Assembly (NCBI RefSeq): GCF_002118315.1
Contig: NZ_MTSZ01000006.1
Location: 124,001 to 188,000, forward strand
Source: Kiloniella majae
GTDB lineage: Bacteria > Pseudomonadota > Alphaproteobacteria > Kiloniellales > Kiloniellaceae
Reading direction: 5' to 3'
DNA: 64,000 bases
In this document: piece by piece, positions 8,677-18,400 of the stretch
Numbering within the stretch: the first letter of the stretch is position 1
How the letters are laid out: every line of letters begins with the position of its first letter
The notes under the pieces: generated by a model
Database searches by the model: none
What the model saw: only the letters and a program-made list of their open reading frames with translations
What the model was told of the DNA's origin: nothing
Translations under genes and position numbers: made by a program

Positions 8677-9935
8677 TGACCTTCGATTTATCATTAAAGA
8701 AGACAACAATTTTGCTGTTAAAATTAATTTTTCCAGTTTTGCTTCTGACAGTATCAATATTCTTGACCTTGCTGGTCATTGAGGATGAAAAACCGATCGT
8801 AGCCGAGATATCAAAACAGCCGGAATTACCAAAATTATCGACCTACAATATCGTTGAGAAGCACACAAATTTTAACATCAAAACCCAAGGCGTTGTGCAT
8901 CCACAGTTTGAAACGACTTTAACTACACAAGTTTCCGGCATTATTACAAAAACGGCAACTGACCTTAAGGTTGGTGATCGTTTTGTGAAGGGAGATTTCC
9001 TCTTTCAAATTGACCCACGCGATTATGAACTATCCCTGGCAACTGCTAAGGCTAATGTGGCTAGCGCAAAACAGAAACTGATCAAGGAACAAGCCGAATC
9101 AAAGCTCGCAAAATTAGAGTGGAAAAAATACGGTAAAGGATCTCCCTCACCTTTGACGTTGCGGATACCACAGTTAAACGAAGCAAAGGCCAATCTTGAG
9201 GCGGCAAAGTCAGAGCAAAAAAAAGCATTATTAGCGCTTTCACGGACGACAATTGTTGCACCTTATGACGGAACGATAAGAGAGAAATTCGCTGCTATGG
9301 GGCAGTATGTTTCTTCCGGAACGAATGTTGCCAAGTTTTTTTCTGACCGATTACTGGAAGTCAGATTGCCTGTAACGCGTCGTCAGTTAGATAGTCTCTC
9401 ATACTCTTCAGAGAGTATTCATTCAACAGACATCGTTATAAGAGATCCACAGCGTAAAGATAATCGATATTGGACTGGTCAAGTTATTGGAATGGAAAAG
9501 GAAATTCAAAAACAAACAAATCAGTACATGCTGATTGCCAATGTTAGCTCTGAAGAAAGCTCTAATTTAGATCCATTGTTATCCGGTACCTTTGTTTTTG
9601 CCGAAATAAAGTCTGAATCAATATCGAATATGTACCGGATACCTGCGACTGCTCTTTATATGCGAGACAGTATCCTGGAAGTTGATCAGGATGATTTTGT
9701 TCGTCAGCGTAAAATCGATATCCATCACAAAGATGCGGGACAGGTATATTTTACGGCAGCTATCAAATTACCGACAAAAATTTTAACACAACCACCTGAA
9801 ATTTTTGTCGAAGGCATGAAAATCAGAACGAACTCAAATGGCGCCGTAGGTAAATTACATTCTATCAAAAATTTAGCCATCAATAATCCTGATCTTGATA
9901 ACAGCAATAATCAGGTGGTTTTGATCAATGAATAA
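8676..9935 (+). CDS. RND-type membrane-fusion (periplasmic adaptor) protein
   Basis: The 419-residue HlyD/AcrA-type adaptor has an N-terminal membrane anchor (about residues 11-33). A lipoyl-like half motif follows (TQVSGIITKTATDLKVGDRFVKGD), then an alpha-helical hairpin (about 115-190) and the second lipoyl half (TTIVAPYDGTI). The C-terminal beta-barrel and membrane-proximal domains complete it. The ATG at 8676 is chosen over the GTG 3 bases earlier because it gives a TGATG overlap with the stop of the outer-membrane factor and AGGAA lies 6 bases upstream. It links the pump to the outer-membrane duct. It overlaps the RND gene by 8 bp. Confidence 0.92.
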   Translation: MTFDLSLKKTTILLLKLIFPVLLLTVSIFLTLLVIEDEKPIVAEISKQPELPKLSTYNIVEKHTNFNIKTQGVVHPQFETTLTTQVSGIITKTATDLKVGDRFVKGDFLFQIDPRDYELSLATAKANVASAKQKLIKEQAESKLAKLEWKKYGKGSPSPLTLRIPQLNEAKANLEAAKSEQKKALLALSRTTIVAPYDGTIREKFAAMGQYVSSGTNVAKFFSDRLLEVRLPVTRRQLDSLSYSSESIHSTDIVIRDPQRKDNRYWTGQVIGMEKEIQKQTNQYMLIANVSSEESSNLDPLLSGTFVFAEIKSESISNMYRIPATALYMRDSILEVDQDDFVRQRKIDIHHKDAGQVYFTAAIKLPTKILTQPPEIFVEGMKIRTNSNGAVGKLHSIKNLAINNPDLDNSNNQVVLINE

Positions 9936-12900
9936 AATACTTCATTGGTTTGTCAAAAACCCGGTTACCAGCAATCTGTTAATGGCCGTTATATTACTCG
10001 GGGGTGTTGTCGCCAGTTTTGACCTTAAAACACAAATATTTCCGCCTGCGAAACTAAACGCTGTCGATATAACAATCGAATACAGCGGTGCGACGCCTGA
10101 AATTATTGCCCGAAATATATCAGTTCCCGTGGAAAATACGCTCAAAAATATAGAGGGTATAAAAAACCTATACTCTTTTGCTGTTGAGGAAATCGGAACA
10201 ACAACGGTCTTTTTTTATTCTGATGTGGATATTGATGAAAAAATCTCTGAAATTAAAAGAAAGATAGATGCCCTTGGCACGTTACCTAAAGGGATTGAAC
10301 GCCCGCAAATAACCGAAACCAAAGATAAAGACCGTATTCTGGATATTGCAATTCATGGTAATGTTGATTTGGAAACCCTGACCCGTATTGGTGAGTTGGT
10401 TAAAAATAAACTCATTAGCGAAACCAGTGCGAGTGACGTAAAACTCTTTTCTGCGCCTAAACGTGAAATAGGCATAGAAATATCATCCGATGATTTAAAG
10501 CGCACGGGCCTTAGCCTAAAAGATATAGCCAATGCGATCTCTGTTGCTTCGGTAAATGTACCTGCTGGTTCTATAGGACACGGCAGTAATCAGATTTCTA
10601 TTCGAGGTAATGAACGAGCGTATCACCCGGATGATTTTGAATACATTCCTGTTGTGAATAAAAAAACAGGTGAAAAAATTCTCTTGGGCGAAATAGCAGA
10701 AATAAAATTTGACCGTAAAGATGTGAATTTTATTAGCCGCTTTAACGGAGAAAATGCGTCTGGATTAGAGGTTTTTATTTCTGAAGGACAGGATCTTCTG
10801 GGCGTAAGGGATGAAATTGGACATAAAATTACTGAAATAAAAAACAGGTTGCCGCAAAATGTTGGTGTCACTATTTGGCTGGATGACAGCAAGGACATTG
10901 CTCAGCGTTTAACAATGTTGCTTGATAATGCCTTGGTAGGTATGTGCCTGGTTTTTGTGGTGCTGATCCTCTTTCTTAACCTAAAACTCGCATTTTGGGT
11001 TTGTACGGGTATTGTTATCTCCTTTACCGGGGGGATCTGGCTCCTCCCCGCGTTTGATATTTCTCTCAATCACCTATCGACTTTTGCTTTTTTATTGATC
11101 CTGGGTGTTGTTGTCGATGATGCAATTGTTGTTGGTGAAAGTGTTTACAACAGGCAGCAGAAAAATGGTCCGGGTGCAAAGTCAGCCTTTTTAGGGGTGA
11201 AAGATGTCTGGAAACCTGTTTTTCTTGGTGTACTCACGACCATTGCTGCTGCAGTTCCTGGTTTAATGTTCAAGAGTATTATCGGTAGTTTTCTTTTTGA
11301 TATTTCTTTTATCATTGTTGCTGTTCTTTGCTTCTCACTCATAGAATCACTTCTGATCCTACCCTGCCATCTGGTTACATTTAAGCCAGGGATTGATGGT
11401 AAGTTTAGTCAGCTAATTAAAATGCCACGTAGAAAGTTTCAAAAAGGATTGCGTGTAGTTATCCTGAAACTTTATCGTCCTTTGGTTAAAAGAGCCGTTG
11501 TCTGGCGTTATTTTACCTTGTCGATCTTTTTGTCAATTGCGGTTTTATCCGCAGGATTAGTGATATCGGGTAAAGTTCCCATGCAGCTTTTCCCCAATAT
11601 GGTCGAAGGGCAGATTATCTCGTCAATCTCTATGAACCGGGGAACAACGGCTGATGAAATGCACGACACAATGTTACAGCTTGAACAGTCTTTTGAGGCC
11701 GTACTTCCGGCAATAATATCCGATTTTGATTCTACACACGAAGATGATGTTTCATTATCAACACTCATAAAAAACAGAGCGTCATTTATAGCCGATAATG
11801 ATATTTATATGTTGGTAGAACTTGATTCTGATGCCCTTAAAACGATCCCCATCGAAGAGATTGAAGCCAGATGGCAAAAGGAGCTCGGGGTCATTTCAAA
11901 TGCAAAAAAGGTCAATTTTTCCTCAAGTGAAGATGGTGATGCCAATAGCATTTCATTGAAGGTTTTCGGGCAAAATTCAGACCAAATAACATTGCATGTT
12001 AATGCTTTGAAACAAAAGCTTCTTAGAACCAATGGGGTGTTTAATTTTACGGTTACGCAAGGAACGGAACAAAAAGAATTTCTCATTGATCTCTTACCTG
12101 AAGGGATGCGGTTTGGGGCAAATGTAAACAGCATCAGTAATCAACTCTCTGAAGCTTTTTATGGGACACGGGTCGATCGATTACCGGGGGTTATGGAAAC
12201 CATGGACGTTAATTTACGTCTTCCGGACAGTGAACGTTTGTATGTCGAAAATATTGAAGACTTCCCTGTAAAAATCACGGATCAGGATGTTCTGGTTCCT
12301 TTTACAAGCATCGCAAAACTCAGGGATGCGAAAACACCGGGCTATATTGAACGTATTAACGGTCAGCAAATTGCAACAATCAATGTCAATTTTGATGAAG
12401 ACCAGTGGACACGTTTCGAATTGTTGAATGTAATCAACGATCTTTATCTCGAAGATATACGTAGTGAATTTCCAAATTTTAGCTACAAACTGGATGGTGA
12501 TGCTGAGGAAGAAGAAGAGTTTCTGTCAGAATCGTTCCGATTATATGTTATTTTCTTTTTTGTCATCTATGCGATTTTGGCGATTGGGAGTAATTCTTAT
12601 CTGTTGCCTTTTATTATTTTAACGGCAGTTCCGTTTGGTCTGGTCGGTGCTATTCTGGGGCATAATCTCTTTGGATTAGAGATCAATGCCTTTTCAATAA
12701 TGGGGGTTCTGGCTGCGGCAGGTGTCGTTATTAACGATAATCTGGTTCTCATTGACCAGATTAACAAGCTGAAGCAAAAGGGTGTGAAGAGTTCCATTGC
12801 TATTTTACATGGGAGTGTTTCACGATTTAGACCGATTGTGTTGACATCGCTGACAACATTTCTCGGACTGTTACCAATTTTGTTCGAGACAAGTTATCAG

Positions 12901-13113
12901 GCTCAATTTGTTATTCCCATGGCTATATCCCTAGCATTTGGCGTTATTCTCGCAACTTTTGTTACCTTGTTGTTAATCCCGTCTCTCTATGAAATCGGTC
13001 TTGATATCTCTCGAATTATCTCATTCTTTAGGAATGCTGTGAAAGATGATAAACCAAGATCACCGATCCAAATTCAGGTGTGCCAAACTCAGCGTGAGAA
13101 AGTTAAAGCATGA
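9928..13113 (+). CDS. RND efflux pump, inner-membrane permease
   Basis: This 1061-residue HAE-type RND transporter starts with the N-terminal helix block WFVKNPVTSNLLMAVILLGG. It has two periplasmic porter domains and two bundles of six membrane helices. Conserved RND pieces include LGVVVDDAIVVGESV in the first bundle, whose Asp pair is the likely proton relay, and VLAAAGVVINDNLVLIDQIN in the second. Length matches AcrB relatives. It overlaps the adaptor gene by 8 bp and the response-regulator gene by 4 bp (ATGA). Its coupling to a two-component system suggests inducible export of a toxic compound; the substrate cannot be read from sequence. Confidence 0.95.
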   Translation: MNKILHWFVKNPVTSNLLMAVILLGGVVASFDLKTQIFPPAKLNAVDITIEYSGATPEIIARNISVPVENTLKNIEGIKNLYSFAVEEIGTTTVFFYSDVDIDEKISEIKRKIDALGTLPKGIERPQITETKDKDRILDIAIHGNVDLETLTRIGELVKNKLISETSASDVKLFSAPKREIGIEISSDDLKRTGLSLKDIANAISVASVNVPAGSIGHGSNQISIRGNERAYHPDDFEYIPVVNKKTGEKILLGEIAEIKFDRKDVNFISRFNGENASGLEVFISEGQDLLGVRDEIGHKITEIKNRLPQNVGVTIWLDDSKDIAQRLTMLLDNALVGMCLVFVVLILFLNLKLAFWVCTGIVISFTGGIWLLPAFDISLNHLSTFAFLLILGVVVDDAIVVGESVYNRQQKNGPGAKSAFLGVKDVWKPVFLGVLTTIAAAVPGLMFKSIIGSFLFDISFIIVAVLCFSLIESLLILPCHLVTFKPGIDGKFSQLIKMPRRKFQKGLRVVILKLYRPLVKRAVVWRYFTLSIFLSIAVLSAGLVISGKVPMQLFPNMVEGQIISSISMNRGTTADEMHDTMLQLEQSFEAVLPAIISDFDSTHEDDVSLSTLIKNRASFIADNDIYMLVELDSDALKTIPIEEIEARWQKELGVISNAKKVNFSSSEDGDANSISLKVFGQNSDQITLHVNALKQKLLRTNGVFNFTVTQGTEQKEFLIDLLPEGMRFGANVNSISNQLSEAFYGTRVDRLPGVMETMDVNLRLPDSERLYVENIEDFPVKITDQDVLVPFTSIAKLRDAKTPGYIERINGQQIATINVNFDEDQWTRFELLNVINDLYLEDIRSEFPNFSYKLDGDAEEEEEFLSESFRLYVIFFFVIYAILAIGSNSYLLPFIILTAVPFGLVGAILGHNLFGLEINAFSIMGVLAAAGVVINDNLVLIDQINKLKQKGVKSSIAILHGSVSRFRPIVLTSLTTFLGLLPILFETSYQAQFVIPMAISLAFGVILATFVTLLLIPSLYEIGLDISRIISFFRNAVKDDKPRSPIQIQVCQTQREKVKA

Positions 13114-13769
13114 AAGTGTTACTTGTCGAAGATGATCCGCAACTGGGCGCAACACTGGAAAGAGCACTGCATCATGACGGAAGCGTGTGCGAATGGGTGA
13201 AATCAGCCGAGGATGCCTCTCTCGCATTGGATGTGAGCGTTTTTGACCTTATTATTCTTGATTGGATGTTGCCGGACCAACAAGGTATCGATTTTCTGAA
13301 AGAAGCACGGAACAAAGGTATTACATTGCCAGTTCTGATGTTAACAGCGCGAACGGCAACATCGGAAAAAATCGAAGGTTTGGATAGCGGCGCAGATGAT
13401 TATCTGACAAAACCCTTTGATCTGGATGAACTTTTTGCACGACTTCGTTCTTTGGGGCGGCGTCGGGAAGTTCGGGCATCCAGTATAATTACCGTAGGTC
13501 AATTAAGCTTGTGTCCTGATCGACACGAAGTCAAACTGGATGACGCTGAAATTCAATTATCAAAAACCGAGTTTATTATTCTGAAAAAATTAATGGAAAA
13601 TGCCGGGCGATATGTTTCTAAATCCCAATTGGAAGAATACGCCTATACTTGGGATAATTGCGTGACGCCGAATGCTATAGAAGCTCAAATATCAAGGCTG
13701 AGAAAACGTCTTGGGTCTGATATTATCTCTACCCTGCGTGGTGTGGGGTATAAGGTTGAAAGTGTATGA
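13110..13769 (+). CDS. OmpR-family response regulator of the efflux operon
   Basis: This 219-residue protein has an N-terminal receiver domain with acidic residues Asp8/Asp9, phospho-acceptor Asp51 (LDWMLPD), Thr79 and Lys101 (LTKPFDL). A C-terminal winged-helix domain of OmpR/PhoB type follows (LSKTEFIILKKLMENAGRYVSKSQL and RLRKRLGSDIISTLRGVGYKV). It overlaps the pump gene and the kinase gene by 4 bp each, so all are made from one message. It most likely activates this operon; the 7116-7166 palindrome is a candidate target, but that is inference. Confidence 0.95.
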   Translation: MKVLLVEDDPQLGATLERALHHDGSVCEWVKSAEDASLALDVSVFDLIILDWMLPDQQGIDFLKEARNKGITLPVLMLTARTATSEKIEGLDSGADDYLTKPFDLDELFARLRSLGRRREVRASSIITVGQLSLCPDRHEVKLDDAEIQLSKTEFIILKKLMENAGRYVSKSQLEEYAYTWDNCVTPNAIEAQISRLRKRLGSDIISTLRGVGYKVESV

Positions 13770-15184
13770 CGTTTTTTTCCGTTAAAACACGACTTTATTT
13801 TTATACCTTATCAATAACATCGCTGACCTGGGCTCTTGTTTTTGCGACGGTTATCTTTGGCTTAAAGGGACTTGTTATTAGCTTGACCGAAGATGCGCTA
13901 GAAATCAGAAGCGAGATTTTGGCAAGTGCCCTGCCCTTAAGTTATTTTGATGAAAGTGATCCTGCTTTAACAAGGTGGTTGGAACAAATTTCTCAAAAGC
14001 CACCAGGCTTTGTTGATGCCGGGATTGCTTCAGATAGCAGCTATCAAATTTGGTATAACGGCGAAGTTATTATCAAATCCTATATCAGTCCAACGATGCC
14101 TGAACCAACCAATGAAGGGGCTGGTTCTTTTTTTGATCATGTGCAGGATGATGACATTGTCTGGTTGACTCATGCGACAAAAATTGAGGGGAAAGATGCT
14201 TGGGCTGTCGCAACGGAAGATATGGAACTGGCTTTCGAGGGCATTATTCCCTTCTCCCTGGTTATCTTTATTTTTATAGGTGAAAATTTTCCTTATGTTT
14301 TTGTCATTCTTCCCCTGAGTTTTTTTGGACTTTTCTTTGGAATTAAAAAAGGTATCGCGCCAATTATTGAAATTTCAGACACAATTGAAACGAGAGTAGA
14401 TAAAGATATAACTCTTATTAAGTTAAAGAAAAATCCATTAGAAATCAGATCATTAATTGACGAAATTAATTTGTGTTATGAAGTAATTCGACGAAATGAA
14501 ACTGAGCTTAATACCTCCCTTGAAAGCGAAAAAAAGTTTACGGCGAACGCGGCACATGAACTTCTTACGCCTTTGGCTGCAATTAAATCAGAAGCACAGT
14601 TAAGAGAACGTCAAACAAGTGACCCTGTTCAAAAAGAAGGCCTAGCAGCCATTTCTATCAGGGTTGATCGGGCAACACATACCGTTGAACAGCTAGTTAC
14701 CCTTGCACGACTTGATCCGAAAACTGCACAAGAGAAGCTGAAGGACGTTAACCTGTGTCGTATTATTCAAAATGTTTCTGCAGAGCTGGGTAATAAAATA
14801 AACGAGAAAGATATTGATTTCAGAGTATCCCTATCCGATCCGTGTAATTTAAAGGGACTTGCGTCTGCAATGAGTGTCTTGTGCCGTAATTTGATAGATA
14901 ATGCTGTTCGGTATTGTTCAGAAAATGGCGTGGTATCTATTGAGGTCTTTTCTGATACTTCAAATCTCACCCTACGTATCAAAAACACTGGACGTCCGAT
15001 ACCTGAGTACATGAGAGATTATATCTTTGATCGATTTGTTCGTGGCGCCGGGGAAGAGGAAACAGGCTCTGGCCTTGGCATGTCGATTGTCAAACGTGTT
15101 GCCGAAATCCATCGGGCTGAAGTGTTGTTAAGCGACCCAGAGGATATGACTGGGGTTCAGGTGGATGTTGTTTTCCCGATTTAG
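13766..15184 (+). CDS. Sensor histidine kinase of the efflux operon
   Basis: This 472-residue membrane kinase has a first membrane helix at about 12-36 and a periplasmic sensor of about 130 residues. A second hydrophobic stretch lies around 165-195. The H-box ANAAHELLTPLAAIKSEAQ carries phospho-acceptor His264, and the HATPase domain has LIDNAVRYC (N box) and GSGLGMSIVKRVAE (G box). The layout resembles QseC-type kinases. It is the last gene of the operon, followed by a strong terminator at 15322. It probably phosphorylates the partner encoded just upstream. Confidence 0.94.
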   Translation: MTFFSVKTRLYFYTLSITSLTWALVFATVIFGLKGLVISLTEDALEIRSEILASALPLSYFDESDPALTRWLEQISQKPPGFVDAGIASDSSYQIWYNGEVIIKSYISPTMPEPTNEGAGSFFDHVQDDDIVWLTHATKIEGKDAWAVATEDMELAFEGIIPFSLVIFIFIGENFPYVFVILPLSFFGLFFGIKKGIAPIIEISDTIETRVDKDITLIKLKKNPLEIRSLIDEINLCYEVIRRNETELNTSLESEKKFTANAAHELLTPLAAIKSEAQLRERQTSDPVQKEGLAAISIRVDRATHTVEQLVTLARLDPKTAQEKLKDVNLCRIIQNVSAELGNKINEKDIDFRVSLSDPCNLKGLASAMSVLCRNLIDNAVRYCSENGVVSIEVFSDTSNLTLRIKNTGRPIPEYMRDYIFDRFVRGAGEEETGSGLGMSIVKRVAEIHRAEVLLSDPEDMTGVQVDVVFPI

Positions 15185-15321
15185 TCTAACTTAAAAATAA
15201 CAACTTATTTATCCCGGACGTAAGGGGGGCAATGGTAATTTCATTGAGAGATATTTTGCTCAAAAAGTTTCACACTTTGGTGGGAATTATAAAGACACAA
15301 CTTATCACGAATTATAACGAA

Positions 15322-15359
15322 GGGTTCAAACTTATATAAAAAAGTTTGAACCCTTTGGT
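15322..15359 (+). terminator. Terminator of the efflux/two-component operon
   Basis: A perfect 12-bp stem (15322-15333 with 15342-15353) has an 8-nt loop and is followed by TTTGGTTTT. It separates the efflux operon from the RTX protein gene, which argues that the two are independent transcripts. The rest of the 15185-15473 gap holds no gene that I can see. Confidence 0.88.
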
Positions 15360-15473
15360 TTTCTCCTACGACTGATTTCCAAGTTAATCGCGCTTGGGGG
15401 CAATTCAATCATTAAACCCTGAGACATTTTGGAAACATTTGCACATTTTTCACGTGCTAATCAGGGGATTTAT

Positions 15474-18400
15474 ATGACTGAAAATTACAGTGATCGAGCG
15501 ACAGCGGATACTATTCATGCCGATACTATTGAAATCATTAACCAGTCAGAAGTTGTCCGAGGTGAATCTGTACAACAAGTTCTCGCTGGCCAGGCTTCTC
15601 AAGGTCCGATCAATATTCTGGAACCCACAAGAGGTGAAGTTAGATTAATTACGACCAATCAAGGCGACGTTTTTGATCTTCAATTTGAACCCAGCAGTGC
15701 CAGTTCAAGCATTCAGGAAAATGATTTTATTCTTGAATTTGATACCAATTCTGATGGCACGTCTGATGCGCAGTTGGTGTTCAGAAACCTTGTCACACAG
15801 GCAAATACGGATAATAGTCCAACATTGATTATTGGTGGTGTCGAAGTATCAGCTGATCAGCTTTTATCCAGAATTGTTGCGCTATCTGAGGGAGAGGCAA
15901 CACTCGAGACAGCTGCAGGTGCTGATAGCGATGTTTCTGGCGGCGGAAACAATCTTTATAGCGATAACCTCGGGAACATTATTGATCTGTTGATTGCACA
16001 GGGGGTTATTGATCCCACTGAACTATCTTTTGGACTTTTCAGTACCATTGACGAGAATACCGACCCTGCTCGGGGATCTTTTTCCTTAAGCTTTAATACA
16101 CCCGGGTTTGAGTTGGTTGGCGGATTTGAAGATACTCTTCCCAATCAACATCTAATTGGTGGCGATGTGGGATTTGATGATAGCCCCTTCACACCGGGTG
16201 AAACAGAAGCTTTTCCTCTTCAATTGCTATTCAATTTCGTCCCCCAGGACAATGAAGTGCTTCAATCCGTTTCGATTGATCCCTTTCCAATTGATGTGAA
16301 ATTGTTTGTTGGCGGGTTTACGCTGGCTAATGAAGTACCTGGACCATTCCCGGTTGTTATCGCATCTGAAAATTTTGATAAAGTATTCCTTTTGCCGCCT
16401 GCTGACAGCGATCAGGATTTTATCGTAGCTGGTTCCGCAACGATTGTTGATCCCGATACCAATCAGGCATCAGTAATTCCCTTCGCAGAAGAGGCAATTA
16501 TTGATGCCGTGGCTGATGTGCCTGAAATGAAACTGAAACTAGAACATGAGGACCCTATTGTTCAGGCAGAAGAAAAAACAATTATCCTTCGATTGGAAGC
16601 TGCCTTAAGAGATATTGATGGTTCTGAAGCGCTTTCCCTTGAAATAACGGGTGTTCCTGAAGATTTTACGCCGTTGGGCGGTGGACTACCGAATGGATGG
16701 GAACTCGTGCCTGAAGACCCGGTAGATGGCTTTGTAAAATACAATGTCGTTTATACAGGTAATGGCCCTGCCCCAACGAGTATTTCAGGTTCAATCAGTT
16801 TTGCTTATAATGATTATACGACCCATAACGCAAGTTCAGGTGCTGGTCGAGATGCAGATGGTACGGCTAATAACGATGGTCCGTTGCACATTACAGTCAG
16901 TGCCATTGCAACAGAGCTTGAAACAGATCTTGGAACAGATGAATTAACACTGGAAAACAACGTTGCCGTTGCCAGCGATACAGTCATTCTTCATATCCAT
17001 GAAGATGTTCCTACCATCGAAAAAACAGTCAAAATCTGGGTTGACGAAACTGCCGGCGATCAAGGCGGTGCGGAATGGCATGTAACAAATAATGTTGCAG
17101 GGGTCGCAGATGCCATTGATGCTGTGGATAGTGCCCTTAATACTGATGGATTAATCGTCGATCGAGACAACGCGTTGACGCAAGGCTTTGTCAAAAAAAA
17201 TGCAGCTGTAAATCTCTATAGTGATGGGAAAGACGACGAAGTTGATTTGTCGGATGTAAATCCGGATAACAATAATGATCTGGGTGGGCCGCAAAACAAT
17301 ACCGATGATCAAGAGGGAATAGAGTTTGTTACCTATTCGGGTGATCCTGCTGTAAGTGATGGTCCTGCGAACCATATGCATACAACGGGCGGGGACCCAA
17401 TTTACCTCTATTCTTCAAGTGAAAATCCGTGTGTGGTTTATGGTGTTTTTGGGGATGATGCAGCCAATAATCTCGATGGATCTACAGTAGCTTTTATTGC
17501 TTATATTACAAGTGACTTGAACAATGGTCTAAACGCTGTCGAAGTTTATCTGGAACAGTTTGTTTCATTAGATCATCCTAATCCATGGATTGATTTTGAA
17601 CACATTCGTCTGGATCTCGAATTTGTCGTTGTTGACGATGAGGGCGATGTCAGTGATCCTGGCACACTAAACCTTTATTTTGCAGACGATGGTCCATTTG
17701 TCGAAGTGGAAAATAATGTCGATGCAAATGGTAGTTCGCTCGGTGTTTCGTTCCCGAATATGGACGAAACTTTATACGACGTACCCGGTGATTTAAACGC
17801 AACTGACGATAATGTCGTCCCTAACATTTTTTCAGACCCTACTGGAGTTCATCCTATTGGGCGTATTTCAACCCTGGAAGATACTGGGATATTAGGGGGC
17901 CTGTTCAATATTAACGTCAATGTTGGCGCAGATGAAGAAGGCGCAACTGTTGAGCATATTTTCGAACTGACACTGGGCGGTTTGACAGAGGATTTGGTTG
18001 GTGACCCGACGTTGGCCAAAGGCATCGAAACCATGCTTTCTGTCACTCAGGGCACGAGCGGACCAGATTATGAGGGGACGACAATTTTCCTCTTCCTGGA
18101 AAATGGACAAATTGTCGGACGGTTTGATCAATTCGCAGATCAAGATGATATTCTTGAAGGTATCGCATTCCGTATCTTTATGGATGATGTGAACGATCTT
18201 GAGAATGCAGACTTAATCTTGGAGCAGTACATGGCACTGGATCATCTGGATACAACAGATACAGACGAAGTGCTTGCTCTTTTAACCAAAGATGATATCG
18301 ACGTTGGTTTGAAGCTCACGGTAAAAGTAACCGATGGCGATGATGATACAGCCGAAAGCAGTGCAGAAATTCTGTTGTTTGATGATAAAACCAGCGTCTT

